From: Pirellulaceae bacterium
Lineage (GTDB): Bacteria; Planctomycetota; Planctomycetia; Pirellulales; Pirellulaceae
DNA: 15,129 nt
NCBI GenBank assembly: GCA_030744095.1
Contig: JASLRF010000413.1
Span: 1 to 15,129 of the forward strand
Direction: 5' to 3'
The notes beneath the pieces are model-generated. The model was not told the origin of the DNA and did not search any database. It saw nothing but the letters and a program-made list of their open reading frames with translations. The translations under genes and the position numbers were made by a program. This document shows, one piece after another, positions 6,722 to 14,319 of this stretch (positions are counted from its first letter, which is position 1; each line of letters begins with the position of its first letter).

Positions 6722-7101
6722 CGACAACTGCTCCTTGCAAACCAGAGAATTCCAAACCAGCACTGACGTTCAACGGAGCGACACAAACGTGACTAACACC
6801 GATCCGTTGGCGAACGTCAATGGCGAACATTCATATCGTATCGATGTTGCAGGATATCGCAATTCGGTCTGACGGTTTGTGATGAAGCTTACGTTTTGGT
6901 GAGCCAGCCCGCTGAAATCGGTCCATTCCACGGTTTTAGACGGTCGCATCAGTCAACCGCTGCACGAGTAACCCGACTGTTTGTGAAGCGACCAGGCGTG
7001 GCTGGCGGAGATGGGTGTCTTGAATCGGGCCGTTGTTTTTGTTCGCGCCACGGTTCAGAATGAATCGTTCGAGACGAAATGGTAGCAGGAGATTCGCTTC
7101 G
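6722..7101. promoter_or_regulatory. Divergent control region, arsM-like gene and monooxygenase gene
   Basis: About 380 bases separate two divergent starts, so promoters for both should lie here. I see no convincing -35/-10 pair, no sigma-54 element and no gene. The only clear repeat is the pair of TGGCGAAC boxes at 6808-6828. The monooxygenase start has AGGAG at 7087-7091. Confidence 0.4.
6808..6828 (-). repeat. Direct repeat TGGCGAAC x2
   Basis: TGGCGAAC occurs at 6808-6815 and 6821-6828, a 13-base period, about 90-110 bases upstream of the methyltransferase start. Tandem 8-base boxes in a divergent promoter region could bind a regulator. The period is not a full helical turn, and only two copies exist. 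Confidence 0.25.
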
Positions 7102-7410
7102 ATGATTTACGTAATCGCAGAAATTGAATTGGTCGATGGTAGTCGCGACGACTTTGTGACCCATTTTCGGGCCAATGTCCCCAACGTTTTGGCGGAAGAG
7201 GGTTGCTTGGAGTATTCCCCAACGATCGATCTGCAGACCGAACTGACTGCTCAGCCACCCGCCCGTGGTAATTGCCTGACGGTTGTGGAGAGCTGGGAGA
7301 GTCTGAAGGCGTTGCAGGCCCATCTTGTCGCGCCTCACATGGTGACGTACCGTGAAAAAGTCAAAGGGATGGTCGTGAAGACGACGTTGCGCGTCTTACA
7401 TCCGGCCTGA
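7102..7410 (+). CDS. ABM-fold (putative quinol) monooxygenase
   Basis: A 102-residue ferredoxin-like dimeric protein of the antibiotic-biosynthesis-monooxygenase (YgiN-like) family. It opens with MIYVIAEIELVDG, carries EEGCLEYSP (the usual 'EpGcl.Y' segment) and VVESWES ('..E.w.s..al..H'), and ends after a short helix and strand. The length is normal for the family. Members act on quinones, phenolic compounds or haem-like ligands, and the substrate cannot be read from sequence. ATG 7102 follows AGGAG by 10 bases. Upstream in-frame starts such as 7033 encode an Arg-rich stretch unlike the family. It leads a + strand run with xdhC (74 bases later), so co-transcription is possible. Confidence 0.8.
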   Translation: MIYVIAEIELVDGSRDDFVTHFRANVPNVLAEEGCLEYSPTIDLQTELTAQPPARGNCLTVVESWESLKALQAHLVAPHMVTYREKVKGMVVKTTLRVLHPA

Positions 7411-7484
7411 TCAGTGGCTCTGGCTAGGTCTAGTGGCCATATTTGCTGAGATGATCCTCTTTTTGGGAAAGACGAGCTGTACGT

Positions 7485-8579
7485 ATGCGTGATGTTGTTT
7501 GCCAACTTATCGAAGCGCTCCAGGCCGGTCGGCCGGTCGCTTATTGTCGACTTGTCGAGACACGTGGATCGACGCCGCAAAAGGCTGGTGCTTTGATGCT
7601 GGTGTTTTCCGATGGCTCGCAGGCCGGGACGCTTGGCGGCGGCTGTGTGGAAGCGGAAGTCAAACGACGGGCGCTGGTAGTGCTCCAGGATGAAACCGCG
7701 AAGGTCGCCACGTTTCAGCTGAATAGCGATTATGGTTGGGACGACGGACTCATTTGCGGTGGCCGGATGAGTATCTTGATCGAACCCATTCAAGCCAGTA
7801 CGGCACCGGAATATTTTCAGCAACTGTCCGAGTTAGTGGAACGAGGTGCGGGATTTACCGAAGCGATTGTTTTTGATGGGGAGGCGAGCGGCTTGGTCGA
7901 AACGGCTTCGTATCTGTTTGACCAGCACGATAAACCCGCCGTTGCGCTGCACGCCTCGATCGACGATCTGCCGGAGCAAGTCGCGGCGGGCTTGCGGCCG
8001 CTTGCGACGCGGTCGCGTCCGTATGCCGCGCATGGCGTCGCCTACCTGACGGTGCAGCCTCGCTGTCGACTGGTGATTGTTGGTGGTGGTCATGTTGGCC
8101 AGGCCGTGGCCCGATTGGCAGCGGAACTGGAGTTCGATATCTGGGTGGTCGACGACCGACAGGAGTTTACGTCGGCCGAACGATTTCCTTTCGCCCAACG
8201 TCGCATTGCTGCGGATATTGAACAGGTCCTGCCGGAACTGGAGATCACGTCTGACACCTATTGTCTGATCGTGACGCGTGGCCACAACCACGATCAGCGT
8301 GCGCTATACCACTTGGCTCAACGCGGCGCACGTTACGTTGGCTTGATTGGCAGTCGTCGGAAGATCAAGTTGATCTTTGACGACTTGATTGACGAGGGTA
8401 TTTCTACCGAATCACTGGCTCGTGTGTATGCGCCATTGGGAATCGAGATTGGATCGCAGACGGTTCCGGAGATTGCAGTCAGTATTTGTGCGGAATTGGT
8501 GTCACACCGAAATCGCAACGGTCAGGTCCCCGGCCGTCCCACAGCGGTCGATGTGCAAGGTCTCGGTTGCGAGACTTAG
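7485..8579 (+). CDS. xdhC: XdhC-family molybdenum hydroxylase maturation protein
   Basis: This 364-residue protein belongs to the XdhC/CoxI family, which binds molybdenum cofactor, aids its sulfuration and delivers it to xanthine dehydrogenase or CO-dehydrogenase-type hydroxylases in the cytoplasm. The N-terminal domain shows GSTPQKAGALM and GTLGGGCVEAEV, then DDGLICGG near residue 90. A linker leads to the C-terminal Rossmann domain with VIVGGGHVG (197-205), VVDDR, TRGHNHD and IGSRRK, ending near QTVPEIAVSI. Both domains are complete. The start has only a weak GACGAG upstream. A MocA-like gene follows after 258 bases, a usual pairing, but no hydroxylase subunits are in the window. Confidence 0.9.
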   Translation: MRDVVCQLIEALQAGRPVAYCRLVETRGSTPQKAGALMLVFSDGSQAGTLGGGCVEAEVKRRALVVLQDETAKVATFQLNSDYGWDDGLICGGRMSILIEPIQASTAPEYFQQLSELVERGAGFTEAIVFDGEASGLVETASYLFDQHDKPAVALHASIDDLPEQVAAGLRPLATRSRPYAAHGVAYLTVQPRCRLVIVGGGHVGQAVARLAAELEFDIWVVDDRQEFTSAERFPFAQRRIAADIEQVLPELEITSDTYCLIVTRGHNHDQRALYHLAQRGARYVGLIGSRRKIKLIFDDLIDEGISTESLARVYAPLGIEIGSQTVPEIAVSICAELVSHRNRNGQVPGRPTAVDVQGLGCET

Positions 8580-8654
8580 TTGGACACCGCCGCTTTTGAA
8601 TGTAGCTGCCACGCTCCGCCGTGACGAGGCAGTTAGGATCGTTCGAGGAATTAC

Positions 8655-8706
8655 TGTCCGATCGTCGCCTTTCGCTCCGCGAAAGACGACAATAAAAGAT
8701 CGAACA
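8655..8706. repeat. REP-like composite palindrome between xdhC and mocA
   Basis: The inner arms GTCG-C-CTTTCGC (8664-8675) and GCGAAAG-A-CGAC (8679-8690) pair with one mismatch around the loop TCC. The outer arms TGTCCGATC (8655-8663) and GATCGAACA (8698-8706) pair with one mismatch. The right side has a 7-base bulge, AATAAAA. There is no T-tract on either strand, so it is not a standard terminator. The shape is like a repetitive extragenic palindrome; I find only one copy in this window. Confidence 0.6.
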
Positions 8707-8837
8707 CTGCTTAATGACGATGGCACACTAGAATAGCATTGTCACAGGCACAACTTCCCGCGTGCTTGGCCATGATGACAAAACGTGATGGCTACCTTTT
8801 GATGGTACGTGGTGGCAACCAGCAACTGGAGGCCGTG

Positions 8838-9503
8838 ATGGCCGAACCATGCGTCCACGCTTTTCAGTCATTTGGCATCATCCCGGCCGCCGGGCGTAGT
8901 CGACGCATGGGACAGCCGAAGTTAAAGATGCTGTGGGGCGCGATGACGGTGATCGAACAAGTCGTTGCGGCCTGGCGGCGCAGTGGGGTCGACCACGTTG
9001 TGGCCGTCGTGCGATCTGATGACTCGGAGCTTGCGGGGCTCTGCCAACGGGCGGGTGCGATCGTCGTGGTGCCCGAGCCGCCGCCGCCGGAAATGAAGGA
9101 TTCGGTGATGGCGGCCCTGGACGCAATCACGACGCGATTTCATCCTCGCGGCGACGCAGCGTGGCTCCTGGCACCCGCAGACATGCCACGCCTTTCATCC
9201 GAGGTGATTGATACGCTGCTTGACGAGCACAGTGGGTCAAATCAGGCGATTCTGGTACCCACGCACGCCACGCTCGCGCATGGCCCATCACGGCAGCCCA
9301 CCGGTGTGAAGCGAGGGCATCCTGTACTCTTTCCCTGGCCGTTAGCACAAGATGTTGCCAGGTTGAACGAAGACGAAGGGGTAAACGTGTTGTTGGCGCG
9401 GAAGCCGACTCGCGAGGTTGCTGTGAACCAGCCGTCAATCCTGGACGATCTAGACACGGTCGATGATTACAGACGCTTGTCGGCCGAAGAGGGACATTTT
9501 TGA
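8838..9503 (+). CDS. mocA: MocA-like molybdenum cofactor cytidylyltransferase
   Basis: A 221-residue nucleotidyltransferase of the MobA/MocA fold, predicted to attach CMP to molybdopterin for xanthine-dehydrogenase-type enzymes. The nucleotide-binding signature IIPAAGRSRRMGQPK starts at residue 14, D115 in PADMP is the expected metal ligand, and GHPVLF (G160-H161-P162) is typical of MocA. A short helical end (DTVDDYRRL) follows. ATG 8838 is preferred because GGAGG ends 5 bases before it; a TTG frame from 8739 adds residues that do not belong to the fold. Pairing with xdhC supports MocA over MobA, though a different sugar-nucleotide or cofactor transferase cannot be fully excluded. The hydroxylase it serves is not here. 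Confidence 0.8.
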   Translation: MAEPCVHAFQSFGIIPAAGRSRRMGQPKLKMLWGAMTVIEQVVAAWRRSGVDHVVAVVRSDDSELAGLCQRAGAIVVVPEPPPPEMKDSVMAALDAITTRFHPRGDAAWLLAPADMPRLSSEVIDTLLDEHSGSNQAILVPTHATLAHGPSRQPTGVKRGHPVLFPWPLAQDVARLNEDEGVNVLLARKPTREVAVNQPSILDDLDTVDDYRRLSAEEGHF

Positions 9504-9547
9504 TTGGCCAGCCGGTGACTTCCCTCGATCCCTGCCACTTCATACAC

Positions 9548-9566
9548 TGAGAACGGTCATTTCTCA
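9548..9566 (+). repeat. Small inverted repeat after mocA
   Basis: TGAGAA (9548-9553) and TTCTCA (9561-9566) are exact reverse complements around CGGTCAT, 44 bases after the mocA stop. The stem is AT-rich and lacks a T-run, so it is a poor terminator. It may be chance or an operator for the next gene. Confidence 0.25.
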
Positions 9567-9611
9567 AGCACTGCTTCGTTGTTTTCCGCTCGATTGAGGC
9601 CCATTCGCACG

Positions 9612-12521
9612 ATGAATCCGAGACTTCGCTGGACGGTTTGGATCTGCCTGGCCATTGTGCTGGCAACGTCGCTCACTGGTTGCACAGGATGCAATCAGGA
9701 CCCTTTAGTCAAGCGAAAAAAAGAACTGGATGACATCGACAAGAAAAAGAAGAAAGAGAAACGCAAGGAAGATTTCGATCTGAAACCGGTCAAGACCGTG
9801 CCAGCCGACGAAGTGGCGGTTCGGCCGTTTGCCAAACCGGGGCACTGGCTGACCACGATTCACGAAATCAAAGCCAATAATTTCAATTTCCCGGCGCAGT
9901 TGTACACGGGTGCCACCGACAGTCGCGGTCAACCGTACCACGTCGAGTCAACTCACTACGTCCTGCAAGGCTCGCGTCCCGCCAAACTTGCCAAAGGGCA
10001 GGGGCGTTTGTTTGAGACGACCTATTTCGTCCCACGCGAGGGGGCGATGCCATCGAAAGTGATCTGGCTGAATCGAGAATTGCGTGCCGCGCGTGGTGGA
10101 CGCCTCGTCACACCGCCGGATCGCTCGCCAATCACGGCGATGCCAGGCTATCAGTATTATTTCGTGGTGCTCTCCAGTGCGCCCAGTCGGTACGGTTTTC
10201 TCCAGCGGTTGACTGCAATGAACACGCCGACAAGCAAGGAATTCGAGGACGAGACGCTGTTGTATTATCGCGTCTTGCAACCGCAGGTTGATCGTTTTGT
10301 TCCGCTGCCGTCCAACGCGCTGACGTGGACTTGTATCAGCTATTTGTTACTTGATGACTTGGATCAAAGTCGATTTACGCCGCCGCAAGAACGAGCCCTG
10401 TTGGATTGGTTGCATTGGGGCGGCCAGGTGATCATCAGCGGCCCAAATTCGTTGGACAAACTCAAGGGCAGTTTTCTCGAAGACTACTTACCAGCGCAGT
10501 CTGGCGACACCATCGAGATCGATCCGGCCGCCATCGAGGAACTCAACGAGCATTGGTCGTTGCCGAGTCATCCACGATCCGGGCGTACACGCAGATTGGA
10601 GGTACTGCCGCAGACCCCGATGATTGGTGTCACGTTACACCAACACCCGGACGCTGTCCCGCTGGCCAATACGGCCAATCTGGTGCTTGAGCGACGGATT
10701 GGACAGGGGCGAATTGTGGTTTCGTCGTTCTCGCTGACGGATCGTTACTTCATGCAATGGGGAGCCAGCTACGACAGTTTCTTCAACGCTTGTCTGCTGA
10801 GAAGACCTCGCCGCGAGTTCATTGGCAATAACACAGGGCTGGAATTGCTGAATACTGTTTGGAAGGATTTTCCTGGTGTTCTCGCCAAGGATCCACGATT
10901 GGTTACCACCCAGCGGTACTTCACTCGTGACATCGGTCATGCCCTTGCCAGGAACTCAGTTGCCGTCGAGCCTGGTGAAGAGAAGAACCTGCACGCTTTA
11001 GAGGCGTCGGATACTACCGCGGTAAGTGATCCGCGAACCGCAGATAACTCTGTTGCTATGAGGTCATCAAATTCTGCAGAAGGCAATTGGCATTTCGATG
11101 GCTATCCTTCCCGCCTTAACTATGGCCTGGGAGCTTGGAATGACCGCAGCGGTGCCTCAGACGCGGCACGGCAATCGCTGGAAGACGCGGCCGGTATTTC
11201 GATTCCGCAAAGTGGTTTTGTGTTACGCGTTCTGGCTCTGTACCTTCTGATCCTGGCACCCGTGAACTGGGGGCTGTTTCGCATGATTGGTCGAGTTGAA
11301 TGGGCGTGGATGGCGGCTCCAGTGATTGCGATTGTGGGCGCCTTTGTCGTTGTTCGAACCGCGCAGTTGGACATTGGGTTCGCTCGTAGTGTTACCGAAG
11401 TCGTGGTGGCGGAAGTTCACGGCGACTATCCTCGTGCGCACGTCACGCGGTATTCCGCCATGTATACGTCCCTGTCAACGGGCTACGACTTTGTCTTTGA
11501 CGACAATTCGGCAGTCGCCCAGCCGTTCGGTTCAGTCGATTTCAGGCCCGATACGGGCGAGTCTGTCCATACTGTGACGATGCACCGCGAAGGCAATTTA
11601 CGGTTTGGTGGAATACAAGTTATTTCGAATAGCATCGGCTATATGCACTGCGAGCAACATGCCGATTTAGGTGGCGTGTTTTCGTTGACTGGAAACGACA
11701 CGCAGGGCTTTCAGATCAATAACGGTTCAAAGTTCAGTCTTAAAGGTGCCGGGATCCTTCGAGGTGGACAGCCGAGACGTGTAGCAGGCGCTCGCGTCGA
11801 CGGACCGGTCCAGGCGGCTTGGGTCGGCGACTTGAAGGCGGGGTCATTTGCACCGCTCACGTTTGTTGATCTGCCCTCGGGCACCAACCAGTTGCCGCAA
11901 TGGGATGACGCGCTGGCCACGCTCAGTTACAACAGACAGGCCAAAGCGTTGCTGGAGCGGCTCGATGCAAATCACGACAAGGTAATTGATCGACGTGAAG
12001 CCGCTGGCGATCCTGAACTATCGGACAAGTTTAATCTCGTTGACATTGACGGAGTACCAGATCAGCCGCCGGATGGCCGCTTGGTAGATGCTGAAATCAA
12101 GCATTGGTGCCGCAAGACACGCGCCGGCGAAGTTTCGATCGGCCAACTGGTCGAACTGGCCAGCCAAGGGCTGACACTGGACGAGGGTGAAGTCCGATTG
12201 ATCGCCTATTCCGATGACGAAATACCCGGCATGACCATTCGTCCCAGTGCGGCTCAAGTCATGCGCCGAACGTTGTTCGTCGTGCACCTGCGTCGCGCCC
12301 CGATGTCGCCCGCCGTTCGGGATGTCAATTGCAAGGCGGACTTGACCGATGAAAAGGAACGCAAGCTCGACGAAAAAGACCTAGAAGACCCCAACCAGGA
12401 TGATGCCGCCCAGGGTAATGCCGGAACTGAACAGGACACAGACGGCAAGGGCGACAAAAAGCCCACCGACGACGGGGCCAATGACTCGAAACCCACTGAC
12501 TCGAAACCCAGTGACAATTAG
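9612..12521 (+). CDS. Large lipoprotein/membrane protein with EF-hands
   Basis: I do not recognise a named family. From ATG 9612 the protein has 969 residues. It begins with a lipoprotein signal (lipobox LTGC, C24), then a Lys-rich coil. Around 210-280 a segment with LLLDDLD, RALLDWLHWGGQVIISG resembles the amidotransferase-like domain of planctomycete membrane proteins next to ABC genes. Two hydrophobic helices lie at about 536-556 and 564-582, with the familiar LYLLILAPVNWGLF. A canonical EF-hand loop is at 785-796 (D785, N787, D789, D793, E796), and a second, longer Asp-rich loop at 811-828. The tail is highly charged and ends in two DSKP(T/S) repeats. The start has a weak GAGG 12 bases away; a TTG at 9579 is rejected because it would bury the lipobox. 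The ABC ATPase gene starts 18 bases downstream, so the two are probably one operon. Confidence 0.75.
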   Translation: MNPRLRWTVWICLAIVLATSLTGCTGCNQDPLVKRKKELDDIDKKKKKEKRKEDFDLKPVKTVPADEVAVRPFAKPGHWLTTIHEIKANNFNFPAQLYTGATDSRGQPYHVESTHYVLQGSRPAKLAKGQGRLFETTYFVPREGAMPSKVIWLNRELRAARGGRLVTPPDRSPITAMPGYQYYFVVLSSAPSRYGFLQRLTAMNTPTSKEFEDETLLYYRVLQPQVDRFVPLPSNALTWTCISYLLLDDLDQSRFTPPQERALLDWLHWGGQVIISGPNSLDKLKGSFLEDYLPAQSGDTIEIDPAAIEELNEHWSLPSHPRSGRTRRLEVLPQTPMIGVTLHQHPDAVPLANTANLVLERRIGQGRIVVSSFSLTDRYFMQWGASYDSFFNACLLRRPRREFIGNNTGLELLNTVWKDFPGVLAKDPRLVTTQRYFTRDIGHALARNSVAVEPGEEKNLHALEASDTTAVSDPRTADNSVAMRSSNSAEGNWHFDGYPSRLNYGLGAWNDRSGASDAARQSLEDAAGISIPQSGFVLRVLALYLLILAPVNWGLFRMIGRVEWAWMAAPVIAIVGAFVVVRTAQLDIGFARSVTEVVVAEVHGDYPRAHVTRYSAMYTSLSTGYDFVFDDNSAVAQPFGSVDFRPDTGESVHTVTMHREGNLRFGGIQVISNSIGYMHCEQHADLGGVFSLTGNDTQGFQINNGSKFSLKGAGILRGGQPRRVAGARVDGPVQAAWVGDLKAGSFAPLTFVDLPSGTNQLPQWDDALATLSYNRQAKALLERLDANHDKVIDRREAAGDPELSDKFNLVDIDGVPDQPPDGRLVDAEIKHWCRKTRAGEVSIGQLVELASQGLTLDEGEVRLIAYSDDEIPGMTIRPSAAQVMRRTLFVVHLRRAPMSPAVRDVNCKADLTDEKERKLDEKDLEDPNQDDAAQGNAGTEQDTDGKGDKKPTDDGANDSKPTDSKPSDN
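12483..12512 (+). repeat. Tandem 15-base repeat, two copies
   Basis: GACTCGAAACCCACT is followed directly by GACTCGAAACCCAGT, differing at one base. It encodes DSKPT-DSKPS at the C-terminus of the lipoprotein. It probably arose by slippage in a disordered tail. Confidence 0.6.
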
Positions 12522-12539
12522 CCCGATGGCAATGCAGAT

Positions 12540-13466
12540 ATGATCGAACTGATCGACTTTGGCAAGGACTACGGCGATTTTACCGCCGTCGAACGCCTGA
12601 ATTTGAAGATCGAGGCGCGTGAGATGTTCGGGTTCATCGGACCCAACGGTGCCGGCAAGAGCACGTCAATTCGGTTTCTGGCGACGTTGCTGAAGGCCAG
12701 TCGCGGGGAGGGCATCGTCAACGGGTTCAGTGTAACCCGAGATCCAATGAGTGTCCGGCAAAGTGTCGGCTATATGCCGGACAACTTTGGCGTTTACGAC
12801 GGCATGAAGGTATGGGAATTCCTGGATTTCTTTGCCGTGGCTTATCGGATCGGACGCACGCAACGCAAACGTGTGATCAATGATGTGCTGGAACTCTTGG
12901 ATTTGGCGCATAAACGAGACGATTTTGTCAATGGTCTGTCTCGCGGTATGAAGCAACGCCTGTGTTTGGCGAAAACGCTGGTACACGATCCTCCGGTCTT
13001 GATCTTAGACGAACCGGCTAGCGGTCTCGACCCACGTGCCCGAGTCGAAGTCAAAGCGCTGCTCAAAGAACTGCGGCGGATGGGCAAGACCATTCTGATT
13101 TCCAGTCACATTTTGACGGAGCTGGCCGATTGTTGTACATCGATTGGCATTATCGAGCGTGGCCAGTTGTTGATGCATGGTCCGATCGACGACGTACACC
13201 GCCGAATTCGCGGTAACCGGATTGTGGTCGTCAAATTTACCGACAAGATGGACTTAGGGCTGACCATTCTGCGCAGTTCGGAAATCACTCGTGACATTCA
13301 AATTGACGATCACATGGCCACCGTCGAACTGGAAACGGACGATGACGGTGTTGCCAGTTTGCTGAATCGGCTGATCGGTCAGGGCGTCGGCATTCGTAGC
13401 TTTGGCGAAAAAGAACCAACGCTTGAGGACGTGTTTATGCTCGTCACCAAAGGCCTGGTAAGTTGA
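12540..13466 (+). CDS. ABC transporter ATP-binding protein
   Basis: This 308-residue ATPase should sit on the inner face of the membrane and power a transporter of the ABC-2/drug-export type. Walker A GPNGAGKST is at 34-42, the signature LSRGM at 133-137 (a variant of LSGGQ), Walker B LILDEP at 154-159 with E158 as catalytic base, the D-loop SGLDP, and the switch histidine H190 in SSHIL. The Q-loop position reads VGYMPDNFG, with D81 where Gln is usual. A C-terminal extension of about 90 residues ends LEDVFMLVTKG, as in CcmA/NatA-like exporters. It begins 18 bases after the lipoprotein stop with little Shine-Dalgarno, suggesting translational coupling. No ABC permease gene is adjacent, so the lipoprotein with its two membrane helices may be its partner, or the permease is elsewhere. 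Confidence 0.9.
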   Translation: MIELIDFGKDYGDFTAVERLNLKIEAREMFGFIGPNGAGKSTSIRFLATLLKASRGEGIVNGFSVTRDPMSVRQSVGYMPDNFGVYDGMKVWEFLDFFAVAYRIGRTQRKRVINDVLELLDLAHKRDDFVNGLSRGMKQRLCLAKTLVHDPPVLILDEPASGLDPRARVEVKALLKELRRMGKTILISSHILTELADCCTSIGIIERGQLLMHGPIDDVHRRIRGNRIVVVKFTDKMDLGLTILRSSEITRDIQIDDHMATVELETDDDGVASLLNRLIGQGVGIRSFGEKEPTLEDVFMLVTKGLVS

Positions 13467-13502
13467 GCGTGGCATGACATAGCCACCGAGCCAGCGGGAT
13501 CC

Positions 13503-14288
13503 ATGACGCATCGAATCGCCTGCTTCGGCGGCATCTACAACAACTATTTGGCGCTCGAAGCCGCCATCAGCGACGCGCACGCACGCGGCGTCGACGCGAT
13601 GTTCTGTCTCGGCGATATGGGTGCCTTCGGCCCGCATCCGGATCGTGTGTTCCCATTGTTGCATGACCATAACATCGCCTGCGTTCAGGGCAATTACGAC
13701 GATTCTATCGGCAACGCTTTGGATGACTGTCAATGTGGCTATACGGATCCGCGTGACAACCACTTCGCGCAGCTTAGCTACGATTACACGCTGGCCAACA
13801 CATCCGATTCGAATCGCGCCTTCCTCTGCGACTTGCCCAAGGAAATCCGTTACGAACTGGGGTCGCTTGCCGTGTTGCTTGTCCACGGCAGTCCGCGCAA
13901 GACGAACGAATTTCTCTGGGAATCGACGACATCGACGCATTTCCTGTCGTCATTGGCCAAAGCACATTACGCTGATGTGATTGCCGCAACCCACACCGGC
14001 ATTAAGTGGCACCGACCGCTTGGAGAAGGCCGCCACTTCGTCAATGTTGGTGCATTGGGGCGGCCAGAAAACGACGGCGCGAACCGCGTTTTCTATGCGC
14101 TGCTGGAAGAGCAAAACGGGGAGTTTCGCGTCGAATTCGCGCCGGTGCACTACGATTACCAGCGTCTCGCCGCAGAGATGGCCGGCGAGCGTTTGCCCGA
14201 GGAGTTCATTGAAGCAATCGTCACAGGCTGGTGGACTACATGTCTGGAGGTCCTTCCCAGCAAAGAACGCCGCTGTGGCAAACATTAG
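13503..14288 (+). CDS. Metallophosphoesterase-fold protein with altered metal motifs
   Basis: A 261-residue cytoplasmic protein of the calcineurin-like phosphoesterase fold (YfcE/diadenosine-phosphatase type). Kept motifs: GD38 (CLGDMG), GNYD at 63-66, HG at 128-129 (LLVHGSPR) and NVGALGRP near the end. Altered motifs: the first, normally SDIHGN, reads GGIYNN, losing both Asp and His ligands at 10 and 12, and the last, normally GHTH, reads ATHTG, keeping H164 only. Cys-rich CQCGYTD (76-82) and the C-terminal WWTTCLEVLPSKER are not standard for the fold. It may bind metal differently or have a regulatory role. It lies 36 bases after the ABC gene, with weak ribosome-site sequence and a small GTGGC/GCCAC hairpin (13469-13486) in between, so it may be in the same operon. 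Substrate unknown. Confidence 0.85.
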   Translation: MTHRIACFGGIYNNYLALEAAISDAHARGVDAMFCLGDMGAFGPHPDRVFPLLHDHNIACVQGNYDDSIGNALDDCQCGYTDPRDNHFAQLSYDYTLANTSDSNRAFLCDLPKEIRYELGSLAVLLVHGSPRKTNEFLWESTTSTHFLSSLAKAHYADVIAATHTGIKWHRPLGEGRHFVNVGALGRPENDGANRVFYALLEEQNGEFRVEFAPVHYDYQRLAAEMAGERLPEEFIEAIVTGWWTTCLEVLPSKERRCGKH

Positions 14289-14289
14289 G

Positions 14290-14310
14290 GAACATCGATG
14301 TTCGATGTTC
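14290..14310. terminator. Hairpin between convergent genes
   Basis: GAACATCG (14290-14297) and CGATGTTC (14303-14310) are exact reverse complements around the loop ATGTT. The first 14 bases are also a perfect palindrome, GAACATCGATGTTC. It fills most of the 31 bases between the stops of the convergent phosphoesterase and beta-barrel genes and would serve both strands. Neither side has a clear T-run, so termination is inferred from position. Confidence 0.5.
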
Positions 14311-14319
14311 AGCTCTGCG

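Noticed and set aside
6722..6763. GTG start extending the arsM-like protein by 14 residues
   Set aside because: No ribosome site precedes it, whereas ATG 6721 has AAGGAG at proper spacing.
7033..7101. N-terminal extension of the ABM-fold protein
   Set aside because: The added residues are Arg/Ser-rich and unlike the family; ATG 7102 has AGGAG upstream and begins the first strand.
8739..8837. TTG-initiated extension of the MocA-like protein
   Set aside because: The fold begins just after ATG 8838, which has GGAGG 5 bases upstream.
9579..9611. TTG start for the lipoprotein
   Set aside because: It would place 11 residues before the natural signal peptide and spoil the lipobox spacing.
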